Positions 42,147 to 50,453 of a stretch of DNA of 64,000 nucleotides are shown here, in pieces. The stretch's first letter is position 1, and every line of letters begins with the position of its first letter. This DNA is from Bombilactobacillus thymidiniphilus. GTDB taxonomy: Bacteria; Bacillota; Bacilli; Lactobacillales; Lactobacillaceae. Both the position numbers and the translations under genes were made by a program. The stretch covers positions 806,001-870,000 of the forward strand of contig NZ_CP093365.1 of assembly GCF_023380245.1 (NCBI RefSeq). The letters run 5' to 3'. The notes below the pieces were generated by a model. That model did not search any database and was not told where the DNA came from. It was given only the letters and a program-made list of their open reading frames with translations.

Positions 42147-43601
42147 ATGAAAATTAAAGTTGAAGAACTGACGGCGATTCGAGAGCACTTAGCTGGGCAA
42201 ATTCAAACAATTAATGAAGATTTGCAAGATGTCAGTGCCAAAATGGTTGCTGTTCCGCAAACTGAGGACTTTAAAGGTACCGCACAGAAAAATATTTTAA
42301 GTTATACCCAGCGAGTGCATCAAAAGGAAACTACTACAATTACGACAGACTTGAATGATTTGTTGCAAGAGTATAATCGCTTGCTAGAGCAGTTTGCGCA
42401 AGGTGTGGATAATAGTCCTACTGCGGTGATCAATACGGATTATTTGCATGACATACAACAGCAATTTCATCAAGCCATGCAACAATTGAATGTTGAGCGC
42501 CAGCAAATGAATCGCGCGATTTCCATGGCTGCCGATGAAGGTGCGAATGTCAGTCCCTTGGATTCTGGTATGGATCGCGCTATTCAAGAAAGTATTCAAT
42601 TTATTAGCCGATTAGTTAATGCTATGGAGCAATTTAATGGCACTGCTGTGTCGAGTAAGGTAGCAGATATTGAACACAGCGCTATTAAAGTGCAATCGGT
42701 GGTTAATAATTTGGATGGCTTTCACGCTAATGGGAAGTCACGTTTTGCTAAATTGCATAGTGTGAAAGATTTTAGTAAGAAAATTCAGACGAAAAAGAAG
42801 CATAAAAGTTCCTCTAAACAAAGTCATTGGTTAGCTTCGCTACTGGGAATTAATATGATTGGGTTCGGCAAAAGCAAAAGTCATAAAAAAGGGTTTATTA
42901 GCGGTAGCTTTGCTGGCGGGGGTATCCATGGAACTTCTAAATTTTCTTTAGATAAATTTGAAAAGTTACTAAACTTTTACTCTTTCTCTAGTTTTTTTAG
43001 TAATCCCATCCTTGGTGTATTATTGACAGAATTCACAGGAACATTACAAAAAAAGTTACATCTCCAGAAATCTGGTAAATTAAAATTAGATTTTGAATCA
43101 GGTGATGGAATCTTTAAAAAGGGTAAAAAAGGGAAATTTTCGGGTTTACTAGCATCTGTGGATACTCATGTGCTTTCAGCAAGTATAGGTGGCGAAAGTA
43201 AAGACCGCTTGGTTTCAGCAGATAGTAATTTGAATGGAGATATTGGTAGTTTTAAGGCTAGATTGGATAATTATAAATCAGGCAACACTTCTAAACACGG
43301 ATTTACATTATCTGCTGATGGTCTTGATGGATCATTTAGAGGTGGCGTAAACATTAATGATGGTAAAAAAGGACAAGTTGGTGGGATTCATTTATCTGGT
43401 TCTGCTGGAGTAAGTGCAGGAGCCACAGCTGAATGGACACATCAACATTTAGGAGATACTAAAGTACCTACTCTCTTTAATCATTTGCAGATAAATGAAT
43501 CTTTCAATGCTGAAACAATAGAATTAGGCGGGAAATTGGGTTTGGGAGCAATATCTGATATTACTTTTCCAGTGGCTATTCCACATTTTAGTTGGAAATA
43601 A
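42147..43601 (+). CDS. LXG-family type VII secreted toxin (locus 2)
   Basis: A 484-residue protein. Residues 1 to about 215 form an LXG-type helical domain (begins KIKVEELTAIREHLAGQIQ). A basic linker (KKHKSSSKQ) follows. The C-terminal domain has one hydrophobic stretch (FYSFSSFFSNPILGVLL near residue 280) and then a glycine/serine-rich region of about 170 residues with repeated beta-like GSFKARLDNY, GFTLSADG, GSFRGGVN, GGIHLSGSAGVSAGATAEW elements. No known toxin family is recognised. The membrane nature of the downstream candidate immunity proteins suggests a membrane target. GGGGG ribosome binding site. Confidence 0.8.
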   Translation: MKIKVEELTAIREHLAGQIQTINEDLQDVSAKMVAVPQTEDFKGTAQKNILSYTQRVHQKETTTITTDLNDLLQEYNRLLEQFAQGVDNSPTAVINTDYLHDIQQQFHQAMQQLNVERQQMNRAISMAADEGANVSPLDSGMDRAIQESIQFISRLVNAMEQFNGTAVSSKVADIEHSAIKVQSVVNNLDGFHANGKSRFAKLHSVKDFSKKIQTKKKHKSSSKQSHWLASLLGINMIGFGKSKSHKKGFISGSFAGGGIHGTSKFSLDKFEKLLNFYSFSSFFSNPILGVLLTEFTGTLQKKLHLQKSGKLKLDFESGDGIFKKGKKGKFSGLLASVDTHVLSASIGGESKDRLVSADSNLNGDIGSFKARLDNYKSGNTSKHGFTLSADGLDGSFRGGVNINDGKKGQVGGIHLSGSAGVSAGATAEWTHQHLGDTKVPTLFNHLQINESFNAETIELGGKLGLGAISDITFPVAIPHFSWK

Positions 43602-43631
43602 AAATTATTTGATTAAGTAATATTGAAAGGG

Positions 43632-43819
43632 TTATTGATATTTCGTTAATTCATTATTTTAAGTGCATATAATATATATCATTGATTTTGAGCACAGCTT
43701 TAACTATTTTTGTTGTTCTGTATCAATTTAAATTTAGCTCTTTTACTTTTGGTGCTACTATTAGTGTTTCTGCAGTTATTTTTATCCTATTATACTTATG
43801 TATCCACTGGATAAATTAA
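43632..43819 (+). pseudogene. Decayed copy of the locus 2 membrane immunity protein family
   Basis: The start (GATATTTCGTTAATTCATTATTTT) is nearly the same as that of the intact gene at 44829. The reading frame gives ISLIHYFKCI, then an in-frame TAA, then YISLILSTALTIF and further hydrophobic residues to a stop near 43819. Only about 60 codons remain, so it is a truncated, interrupted paralogue of the following genes. It lies directly after the LXG toxin, where the original cognate immunity gene would be expected. Confidence 0.65.
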
Positions 43820-43835
43820 TGTGGGGGATAAACAA

Positions 43836-44312
43836 TTGCTTGATTTTTGGTCACACAAATACTATTTGTCTTTATTTATATACGCAGTTATTTTTATTTT
43901 TTTGTTTCTATATCAGATACTAGCAGGCTTTCCCAATGATGGTTCGCCATTTATTATGTTTACAGCTTTACTTGCTACAATAATTAGTTGCCTTTATAAA
44001 TTTTCTTATTATATGTCTTCTATTCAATTTGATTTATATCATGATAAAGATTATAAAAATGTGAAACCAACTGCATTTACGGATCTGAGTAGAAATTGGA
44101 ATTTATTAATTGGCAAATTTTCCACAATATTTATGTGGATATCAATGATTATATTTTTGGCTGTGTTCCACGTAATGTTATTAATTTGGGCTTTTTGGCT
44201 CAATTGGCGATACACTCCTTGGCTATTTTTATATTTTGGTGGATTGTTTTTCTTGATTAATAGTTTGTACGGTTCTGCTAGAGCTTGCATTACAGCTTAT
44301 AAACATAAGTAA
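43836..44312 (+). CDS. Small four-helix membrane protein, candidate immunity (copy 1)
   Basis: About 158 residues with four predicted membrane segments. It shares with its three neighbours an N-terminal F-x-x-K-Y-Y-L-S-L motif and a C-terminal LYGSARACITAYK. No known family is recognised. TTG at 43836 is chosen because the GGGGGAT before it is well spaced and the start aligns with its paralogues; the GTG at 43821 overlaps that site. Located after an LXG toxin in a tandem array, it is a likely membrane immunity protein. Confidence 0.7.
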   Translation: MLDFWSHKYYLSLFIYAVIFIFLFLYQILAGFPNDGSPFIMFTALLATIISCLYKFSYYMSSIQFDLYHDKDYKNVKPTAFTDLSRNWNLLIGKFSTIFMWISMIIFLAVFHVMLLIWAFWLNWRYTPWLFLYFGGLFFLINSLYGSARACITAYKHK

Positions 44313-44326
44313 TAAGGAGATTTTTA

Positions 44327-44824
44327 TTGAAAATAATCCATTTTTTTACTAAAAAGTACTATTTATCATTAATCTTATTTATTTTATTTTCCATTATCAT
44401 GACTATGTATCAATTTTACTTTAGCTCGCACGCTGTAGATATAGAGTCGGATATTTTTGTTGGGATTGTGGGTCCAGGAATGTTTTTTTCTATTTTATTT
44501 GTGCTTACAAAGAATTATACATCCATTCACTTTGATATAGCTAATTCGCCACAGTATAAGTATATGAAGCATACCCCTCAGCTTGAATTTAAGAGACAAC
44601 TTTTTTTGACAGTTCTTCCTTGGTTTTTGATCTTAATGTGGATAGCTTTTATTTTATTTAACGTGATTGATTACTTTAGGGGGATGGTGTTTATTAAGGG
44701 TTTGGGACTCATGTATATCCCATATTTTTGTCTTTTAATTGTTGACTTGTTGTTTTTATTTTTGAGTCTTTATGGCGCTGCCACAGCTGGTTGGCGAGCT
44801 TATAAAGCGCCGATAACACATTAG
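44327..44824 (+). CDS. Small four-helix membrane protein, candidate immunity (copy 2)
   Basis: A 165-residue paralogue: IHFFTKKYYLSLILF at the N-terminus, four hydrophobic segments, and LYGAATAGWRAYKAP at the end. TTG start with AAGGAG seven to eight bases upstream. It follows copy 1 by 14 bases and copy 3 begins five bases after it, consistent with one transcript. The middle of the protein is poorly conserved between copies, while the two ends are conserved. That pattern is expected if the variable middle determines which toxin is neutralised. Confidence 0.7.
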   Translation: MKIIHFFTKKYYLSLILFILFSIIMTMYQFYFSSHAVDIESDIFVGIVGPGMFFSILFVLTKNYTSIHFDIANSPQYKYMKHTPQLEFKRQLFLTVLPWFLILMWIAFILFNVIDYFRGMVFIKGLGLMYIPYFCLLIVDLLFLFLSLYGAATAGWRAYKAPITH

Positions 44825-44828
44825 TGAG

Positions 44829-45377
44829 GTGATTGATATTTCGTTAATCCGTTATTTTACGCGCAGATATAGTTTATCGCTATTTATCTTTTTGCTTATA
44901 AAGTTGCTTGAAAGCATTGTAATGCTAATATTGCTACCTCAAAAAGATTTGGCAATTTCCATGGGCATGGCTACAACATTGTCTGCTTTATTTACATTTG
45001 CATTCTGCAATTTATCTGTGCATTTAACTTCTAATAAGTTGAATAGTCATTTTGAATCTCAGCATCCTTTACCAAGATTTTATGTCAATCAGAGTAAATA
45101 TTATAAACATGCTTTGAAGAGCTGGGAAGGGTATCGCTTGGCGGGCTTAATATTATTTTGGGGCTTGATTGCCGTAGGAAGCTGTTTTCAACCGGTGGCT
45201 AGTTTAATAAGTGGTGTTATTGGAATTTTTCGTAGTGGTAATAATATGATTTTATTTTTGACAAATGTATTGTTCTTGATGATTAGTTTCATAATATATA
45301 GCTTTTTAATAATGGGTCTTTATGGTTCTGCTAAAGCTAGTTGGCTAGCTTATAAGGCACCGATGAAAAGGAGTTGA
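44829..45377 (+). CDS. Small four-helix membrane protein, candidate immunity (copy 3)
   Basis: A 182-residue paralogue with ISLIRYFTRRYSLSLFIF at the start and LYGSAKASWLAYKAP at the end, and four or five hydrophobic segments. The start is uncertain: GTG 44829 lies inside the only G-rich sequence (GAGGTG), whereas the conserved part begins at an ATT codon (44838). The decayed copy at 43632 has the same 5' sequence, so this gene and the remnant are the closest pair. Confidence 0.68.
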   Translation: MIDISLIRYFTRRYSLSLFIFLLIKLLESIVMLILLPQKDLAISMGMATTLSALFTFAFCNLSVHLTSNKLNSHFESQHPLPRFYVNQSKYYKHALKSWEGYRLAGLILFWGLIAVGSCFQPVASLISGVIGIFRSGNNMILFLTNVLFLMISFIIYSFLIMGLYGSAKASWLAYKAPMKRS

Positions 45378-45386
45378 CATAATTTA

Positions 45387-45878
45387 TTGAAATTTTTTAC
45401 TAAAAGATATTATTTAATGGCTTTTTTAGCCGCTCTAGTAGGTTTAGCAATCAATTTTTGTCAGTATAAATTGGGGTGTCAGGGGATTATCTATTGGTCA
45501 CCGTTTGTTTGGCTTTTCATGGTTATTTTTTACAAAGTAGGTATTTGGTTAGCTGCCACTAAATTGAATGGAAAATATATCTCACGGGCTGCACAAAGTG
45601 ATGTTTCGCTGTTGACTTATTGTGCGCGGATGCCTTTACACCAAACTCTAGCAATTACTGTTTGGGTAGATGTGATTTGGCCGATAGTTTTCTTTAGTTC
45701 TTTCATCCTATTATATGGTCGATTACAAGGTTCAACTTTTTGGATAATTATGTATTATTTTTTCGTATTTTTATATGAATTATTGACAATTATTAGTTAT
45801 GTAGTGGCGGGGCAAGCTTGTATTGCTGCTTACCGTCCGTCAAAATTTGATAAATATTGGGAGGATCAGCATGAATAA
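45387..45878 (+). CDS. Small four-helix membrane protein, candidate immunity (copy 4)
   Basis: A 163-residue and the most diverged member. KFFTKRYYLMAFLAAL at the start is conserved, but the end reads GQACIAAYRPSKFDKY instead of the LYG-type motif. TTG start; AAGGAG is 13 bases upstream, longer than usual. Its last eight bases overlap the ATG of the DUF4176 gene, tying the array to the DUF4176 pair. Function is inferred from context only. Confidence 0.66.
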   Translation: MKFFTKRYYLMAFLAALVGLAINFCQYKLGCQGIIYWSPFVWLFMVIFYKVGIWLAATKLNGKYISRAAQSDVSLLTYCARMPLHQTLAITVWVDVIWPIVFFSSFILLYGRLQGSTFWIIMYYFFVFLYELLTIISYVVAGQACIAAYRPSKFDKYWEDQHE

Positions 45879-46167
45879 TTTGCCAGTGGGGAGTGTCGTC
45901 ACATTGGGCAACGCTAAGGATTTGTTGATGGTGGTGTCGCGTTTACCGATTACGACTAAAGATGATGAGGAAGTTTATTTCGATTATGCGGGTGTACCCT
46001 TGCCGATGGGGGTTATTTCAGATGAAGTGTTGTTTTTCAACGATGCTGACATTAACCACGTGCTCAGCTTAGGCTATGTTAATGAGGCTACACTGTCTTT
46101 TCAAGAAAGCGTCGCTGCTTGGAAAAAAGCAGGCACGGTGCAACAAGGAACGGCGTATATTAAATAG
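45871..46167 (+). CDS. DUF4176 family protein, T7SS-associated (copy 1)
   Basis: A 98-residue soluble protein with the DUF4176 pattern: LPVGSVVTLGNAKDLLMVVSR, then VYFDYAGVPLPMGV and LFFNDADINHVLSLGYV. DUF4176 genes are frequent in LXG/type VII loci of Firmicutes; their role is not established. The ATG at 45871 follows GGGAGG and overlaps the end of the preceding gene. The apparent longer frame from 45823 runs inside that gene and is rejected. Confidence 0.85.
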   Translation: MNNLPVGSVVTLGNAKDLLMVVSRLPITTKDDEEVYFDYAGVPLPMGVISDEVLFFNDADINHVLSLGYVNEATLSFQESVAAWKKAGTVQQGTAYIK

Positions 46168-46183
46168 GAAGGAAAAATAAAAA

Positions 46184-46501
46184 ATGCAAGATAAAATTTT
46201 ACCAATCGGTTCGGTAGTAAGTTTACAGGATGGCGACGGTACGCCGTTAGTGATTGTCAGTCGTGCGGCATTATATAAAAAACCTGGCGATAGTGAAATT
46301 AGTGGTTACTTTGATTATTGTGCGGTAGTGCATCCGCAAGGATTGCAAGATCCTAATGATATGCTGTTTTTCAACCATGAAAACATTGATGAAGTCTATA
46401 CATTAGGCTATCGCGATAATGAAGAGTTAGCTTTTGAAGATAATTATGCTGAGCTGGTGGAATCTTCAGGTTATCCAAAATTGTCAGTGGATAATGATTA
46501 A
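46184..46501 (+). CDS. DUF4176 family protein, T7SS-associated (copy 2)
   Basis: A 105-residue paralogue: LPIGSVVSLQDGDGTPLVIVSR, GYFDYCAVVHPQGL, LFFNHENIDEVYTLGYR. It is 16 bases after copy 1, with AGGAAGG upstream. Two adjacent but clearly diverged copies suggest different partners. It closes LXG locus 2 and is followed by a strong terminator. Confidence 0.85.
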   Translation: MQDKILPIGSVVSLQDGDGTPLVIVSRAALYKKPGDSEISGYFDYCAVVHPQGLQDPNDMLFFNHENIDEVYTLGYRDNEELAFEDNYAELVESSGYPKLSVDND

Positions 46502-46526
46502 AAACGCCCTTCGGGACGTTTTTTTA
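46501..46526. terminator. Bidirectional intrinsic terminator
   Basis: AAAACGCCC-TTCG-GGACGTTTTTTT between LXG locus 2 and the convergent aldo/keto reductase gene. Confidence 0.8.
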
Positions 46527-47363
46527 TTTGGTACGTAAAATGGCGTTTACTACTCTGGGATCATGATAGTCAAAAATGTAAGGCTCTTTACGATCTAGTG
46601 CAGTCAATTGCTGCATTTCAGCAATCGTTATTTGGAAGTCCCAAATATCAATATTAGCATGCATAACTTTTGCCTCTGCCACTGGAGTCAAAACGGTCAT
46701 ACCTTGTTGTACTAGGAAACGTAGCGCAATTTGTGTAACAGTTTTATGATATTTTTGTGCCAAATTTTGCAGTAATTGATTATTTAATAATTCAGGATTA
46801 TTTTGCGCCAAGGGCTCCCAAGCTTGAATTCTCGTGTCATAATCTTTTAAATAAGGTGTAATTTGTTGTTGCTGAAATAAAATATGCGTCTCTAATTGAT
46901 CAATTGCAGGCGTTATTTGGCTGAATTTAGCCAAATCTAAATAACGATCTGGTAAAAAATTAGCGACGCCAATGGCGCGAACCAAGCCTTCATGATATAA
47001 ATCTTCTAAAGCATGGTAGGCACCATAGTAATCGTTAAATGGTTGATGCAATAATACTAAATCCAAATAATCAGTTTGCAGCTTGCTTAAGACTTGCTCA
47101 ATGGCTTTTTTAGTACGGTGAAAGCCAAAATTACTTATCCAAACTTTCTCTGTTAAAAATAAATCTTCGCGCTTAACCTTGCTGGAGTGTAAAGCCTGTC
47201 CTACCATGCTTTCATTAGTGTAAATTTGGGCGAGATCAAAACTTCGATAACCGTTTGCCAGAGCATTTTCGATAATTTTCTGGTTAGCTGTTTGTGCCAG
47301 TTCTAAGCCGATTTGGGGCATTTCAACTTGATTATTTAACGTGATTTTTGGTACTTTGATCAT
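46524..47363 (-). CDS. Aldo/keto reductase (AKR5-like)
   Basis: A 279-residue NADPH-dependent reductase. The catalytic tetrad region is recognisable: YRSFDLAQIYTNE (Asp, Tyr), LTEKVWIS (Lys) and VLLHQPFND (His). The cofactor-binding end of the barrel lies near TVLTPVAEAKVMHAN. It resembles the AKR5 (2,5-diketo-D-gluconate reductase-type) enzymes common in lactobacilli, with broad carbonyl substrates. The ATG at 47363 has AAGAAGG eight bases upstream; the longer frame from 47372 would overlap that site. It is divergent from fba. Confidence 0.9.
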   Translation of the reverse strand: MIKVPKITLNNQVEMPQIGLELAQTANQKIIENALANGYRSFDLAQIYTNESMVGQALHSSKVKREDLFLTEKVWISNFGFHRTKKAIEQVLSKLQTDYLDLVLLHQPFNDYYGAYHALEDLYHEGLVRAIGVANFLPDRYLDLAKFSQITPAIDQLETHILFQQQQITPYLKDYDTRIQAWEPLAQNNPELLNNQLLQNLAQKYHKTVTQIALRFLVQQGMTVLTPVAEAKVMHANIDIWDFQITIAEMQQLTALDRKEPYIFDYHDPRVVNAILRTK

Positions 47364-47430
47364 GATTTTCACCTTCTTAAATTTAATTTTACGCGTCTCT
47401 ATAGATCAAGTGTTGTAGAAAGCTATTTCT

Positions 47431-47444
47431 GGAAAACGTTTACA
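47431..47444. promoter_or_regulatory. cre-like site between the aldo/keto reductase and fba
   Basis: GGAAAACGTTTACA matches the catabolite-response consensus at 13 of 14 positions. A second, weaker AAGCGCTT-centred palindrome follows at about 47460-47473. The intergenic region is shared by divergent genes, so either or both may be CcpA-regulated. A TAAAAT at 47481-47486 is a possible -10 for fba. Confidence 0.55.
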
Positions 47445-47529
47445 TATTGTGAAGCGGTGTTCAAGCGCTTTGATTTGCGTTAAAATAACTATGTATGACA
47501 AATAGCAGATTTATTTTAGGAGGACTATC

Positions 47530-48396
47530 ATGGCCTTAGTAAATGGTAAAGAAATGTTTGATAATGCACGTGCCGGTAAATATGCTGTTGGTGCTTTTAA
47601 CACTAACAACTTGGAATGGACACGCGCAATCTTAGGTGCAGCCAAAGAAACGAATACCCCAATCTTGATCCAAACATCAATGGGTGCTGCTAAATATATG
47701 GGCGGTTACAAACTTTGCTTAGATTTAGTTAGTGATACTGTTGATTCCTTAGAAATGACAACACCAGTTGTAATGCATTTGGATCATGGTAACTATGAAG
47801 CAGCTAAAGAATGTATTGAAGTTGGTTACAACTCCGTAATGTTCGATGGACATGATCTTCCATTTGAAGAAAATTTAGCAAAAACTAAAGAAATCGTTGC
47901 TTTAGCACATGCTAAGGGTATTACTGTGGAAGCTGAAGTTGGTTCCATTGGTGGTACAGAAGATGGTATTACTGGTAATGGTGAATTGGCTACAGTTGAA
48001 GAAGCTAAAGCTTTAGCAGCTACAGGTGTTGATTACTTAGCTTGTGGTATTGGTAACATTCACGGTGTTTACCCTGAAAACTGGACTGGTTTGAATTTTG
48101 ACCGTTTGCAAGAAATTGCTGCTGAAGTTAAAACTCCATTAGTATTGCATGGTGGTTCAGGTATTCCTAAGGAACAAATCATGAAAGCTATTTCTATGGG
48201 TGTTTCCAAGGTTAATGTTAATACTGAATGTCAATTAGCTTTTGCTGAAGCTACTCGTAAATATGTTGAAGCTGGCAAAGATCAAGATGTTGATGCTAAA
48301 GGTTACGATCCACGTTACCTTTTGAAGCCAGGTACAGAAGCAATTAAAGAAACTGTTAAAGAACGTATCGAATGGTTTGGTACACCTTCAGTTTAA
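47530..48396 (+). CDS. fba: Class II fructose-1,6-bisphosphate aldolase
   Basis: A 288-residue zinc-dependent aldolase that splits fructose-1,6-bisphosphate to glyceraldehyde-3-phosphate and dihydroxyacetone phosphate. Visible are the metal and catalytic motifs VVMHLDHGNYE near residue 80, GTEDGITGN in the mobile loop, and VLHGGSGIP near 210, with a full-length TIM barrel. It follows AGGAGG. Codon use is more biased toward preferred codons than in its neighbours, as for highly expressed genes. A terminator follows. Presence of this enzyme is compatible with homofermentative metabolism. Confidence 0.97.
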   Translation: MALVNGKEMFDNARAGKYAVGAFNTNNLEWTRAILGAAKETNTPILIQTSMGAAKYMGGYKLCLDLVSDTVDSLEMTTPVVMHLDHGNYEAAKECIEVGYNSVMFDGHDLPFEENLAKTKEIVALAHAKGITVEAEVGSIGGTEDGITGNGELATVEEAKALAATGVDYLACGIGNIHGVYPENWTGLNFDRLQEIAAEVKTPLVLHGGSGIPKEQIMKAISMGVSKVNVNTECQLAFAEATRKYVEAGKDQDVDAKGYDPRYLLKPGTEAIKETVKERIEWFGTPSV

Positions 48397-48417
48397 TTTT
48401 TAAATAATTATTAGATT

Positions 48418-48453
48418 AAAGTGTTGTGGGAGTTGCCGCAACGCTTTTTTATT
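48418..48453 (+). terminator. Terminator of fba
   Basis: AAAGTGTTGTGG and CCGCAACGCTTT form a 12-base-pair stem with GU pairs, followed by a T-run. Confidence 0.85.
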
Positions 48454-48463
48454 TTGTCCAATA

Positions 48464-48493
48464 TTGACTTTAATTGTGCGGTAATCTTATGTT
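48464..48493 (+). promoter_or_regulatory. Promoter of LXG locus 3
   Basis: TTGACT (48464-48469) and TATGTT (48488-48493) with an 18-base spacer, just after the fba terminator and about 40 bases before the first partner gene. Confidence 0.5.
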
Positions 48494-48534
48494 AACATTA
48501 AAAGGTATTTTTAAATTAAATGGGGGTTAATTTA

Positions 48535-48789
48535 ATGAGCGGATCAATTGCATCTAATCAAGCGACGGCGGGAGCAGCAGTTACTAAGTTATCAGGAGTA
48601 AGTGTGGTCAATGAAGGTAAAATTGACGTGCCTACAAGTACTATCGAAAGTATAGTTGATGGAACGCAAGTTAATAACGAAATGATATCAACTTTAAGCG
48701 ATTTGGTGGAATATGTACAAATACAAGGCAACAAATTTCCACAAATTGATAAGCTGTTAGCCGAAGTTGATAATAGTATTAAATTTTAA
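48535..48789 (+). CDS. Type VII LXG-associated small helical protein (Lap1 / SACOL2603-like, locus 3)
   Basis: An 84-residue protein beginning SGSIASNQATAGAAVTKL, with the Ser/Ala/Asn-rich first helix and the late F-x-x-I-D turn (KFPQIDKLL) seen in the TIGR04197/DUF3130-type partners. It is the first gene of the locus. The ATG at 48535 is used because GGGGG is nine bases upstream; the ATG at 48520 precedes that site. It lacks membrane segments and a signal peptide. It corresponds in position to the 3213 protein of locus 1. Confidence 0.75.
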   Translation: MSGSIASNQATAGAAVTKLSGVSVVNEGKIDVPTSTIESIVDGTQVNNEMISTLSDLVEYVQIQGNKFPQIDKLLAEVDNSIKF

Positions 48790-48804
48790 CTGGGGGAAAT
48801 AAAA

Positions 48805-49140
48805 ATGTCTGATAGCGAGCAAGATGAACAGCGCCAAGAATATAATCGTTTGATTATGAATAATGAAGAGCGAACTGATGATTTAAAGCTTGAGCAGAAT
48901 AAAGTAGAAACGGCTTTAGATGAAGTACAACAATACTTACATCATGATTTTCAACAGTTGAATCAGTCGGATCTACATCTAAATGTTGATGAACAACGTG
49001 AAAATGATCAGTTGCAGTTAAAGTTTCAGCATTATTTTCATGATTTCCATGAACAAGTTAGTCATGATAGTCATACCCAGTTACGTAATCTGGATGATGA
49101 ACGAGAAGAACTTTATCAAAAGCGAGGACATTTATCATGA
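48805..49140 (+). CDS. Type VII LXG-associated coiled-coil protein (Lap2 / DUF3958-like, locus 3)
   Basis: A 111-residue acidic, Gln/Glu/Asp/His-rich coiled coil (EERTDDLKLEQNKVETALDE). It is second in the partner-partner-toxin order. GGGGGAA precedes its ATG, and its TGA overlaps the toxin ATG (ATGA). It matches the 3461 protein of locus 1 in size and role but is more acidic. Family name inferred from gene order and composition. Confidence 0.72.
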   Translation: MSDSEQDEQRQEYNRLIMNNEERTDDLKLEQNKVETALDEVQQYLHHDFQQLNQSDLHLNVDEQRENDQLQLKFQHYFHDFHEQVSHDSHTQLRNLDDEREELYQKRGHLS

Positions 49141-50411
49141 GTTTGATTTATTACAGTTCTGAATCAGCTAAATTAATCAAAAGTTTAAAAAGTAATTTAC
49201 AAGCATCAAAAAAGACAGTTGCAAGCGTCAAAGATGGTATTCGCAATATCATTGCGGCCGTTGATGGTAAAAAATTATCGGGAAAGTCTTATACGGCAGC
49301 TAAAAATGTTTTTGGCGATTTAATTTTGCCAACTATGGCACAAGTAACTAATGGTTTTGATGATATTCAAACAGAATTGAAAAAATATGAAAGTGCCAAT
49401 AAAGAAATTGAAAATGAAGGGGACTTGAATGAAGATAAACTACTGCGGCAGATTAATTTAAAGAAAAATATGCGTTCTTCGCTTGAGGATGCTGCTAATC
49501 TGCTCAAAAAAGCTCAAAATAAATTAGATACTTCCGGTATTCAAAAAACAATGGGGAATATGATGCAGGATCTAACTAATGATATCCATAAGTTGGAGAA
49601 GAAATTAGATAAATTACGGACATTTTCCTCTACGACCAAGGGACTGTTTAGTGATAGTTTGCATAATTTAGACCAAGCCGTTAAAAAGTTGGCTGCCTTG
49701 AAAAAAACAGTTATTTCGAGTGATGGTCATTATGAAGATAATAAATCTCTGGGAAAATTGTTTAGTGATGATGAGATAAAAGAGATTAATAGTGAATTTT
49801 TAGATCATGGTTCTGAAGCTTTAGAAAAATTGTCTGAATTTAGTAAAAAGAAAAATATTGGACTAGCATTAGGCGCCAGACTCCAGCCACGTAAAAATGG
49901 ATCATTTGTGAAGAGTAAAAGTAAGGCTAGGAATAAAGCAATTAGTTTTTCTAAATCTTCTATAAGAAAATATAATAACCCTATAAGCATTGCATCTAAC
50001 ATAGGAAGTAATTTTTTTGGTGTATTGGGTAAAATATTGGATTTTATGGATATGGCTGATGATTTCAATAAATTCAATAATAGGCATCATAATGTTGGGC
50101 GAGGAATGGTTTATGCTGCTGGATCCAAATTGCATGGTGATAAGGGATTGGCAGACGGTGCTTTTGAAGCATCTGGAACTACTCCTGGTAGTGCTAATTT
50201 TTCTCAAAGTGCTCATAATTCGTCTGGACTATTTGATAATATGATAAATAAGTCTAACGATTCCACTGCATGGTATCAAAGTCGATATGGTAAGGATAAA
50301 GCTATTACGGACCATATAAATCATTTAGGGGATGCTATAGATATGTTATATACAAATCCGTATAATCCTGGTGATACTTTTATTCAAAAGCCGATTCACT
50401 ATGATAAGTAA
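49137..50411 (+). CDS. LXG-family type VII secreted toxin (locus 3)
   Basis: A 424-residue protein. An LXG domain of about 210 residues begins SLIYYSSESAKLIKSLKSNLQ (aligning with the start of the locus 1 toxin). A basic linker (RKNGSFVKSKSKARNKA) and a C-terminal domain of about 150 residues follow, containing SIASNIGSNFFGVLGKILDFMDMADDF (split) and a Gly/Ala-rich AAGSKLHGDKGLADGAF segment. No catalytic motif is recognised. It is followed by a DUF4176 gene and seven DUF443-like membrane proteins. DUF443 proteins give immunity to the membrane-damaging TspA toxin of Staphylococcus aureus, so membrane damage is a reasonable but unproven guess. Confidence 0.8.
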   Translation: MSLIYYSSESAKLIKSLKSNLQASKKTVASVKDGIRNIIAAVDGKKLSGKSYTAAKNVFGDLILPTMAQVTNGFDDIQTELKKYESANKEIENEGDLNEDKLLRQINLKKNMRSSLEDAANLLKKAQNKLDTSGIQKTMGNMMQDLTNDIHKLEKKLDKLRTFSSTTKGLFSDSLHNLDQAVKKLAALKKTVISSDGHYEDNKSLGKLFSDDEIKEINSEFLDHGSEALEKLSEFSKKKNIGLALGARLQPRKNGSFVKSKSKARNKAISFSKSSIRKYNNPISIASNIGSNFFGVLGKILDFMDMADDFNKFNNRHHNVGRGMVYAAGSKLHGDKGLADGAFEASGTTPGSANFSQSAHNSSGLFDNMINKSNDSTAWYQSRYGKDKAITDHINHLGDAIDMLYTNPYNPGDTFIQKPIHYDK

Positions 50412-50453
50412 CTTGGATGTCAAAAATAATGTGATGATGAGGAGTTTAAAAAT

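Noticed and set aside
45823-45870. Longer DUF4176 protein starting at 45823
   Set aside because: The extra 16 codons lie inside the preceding membrane protein gene; the ATG at 45871 has GGGAGG and begins the conserved domain.
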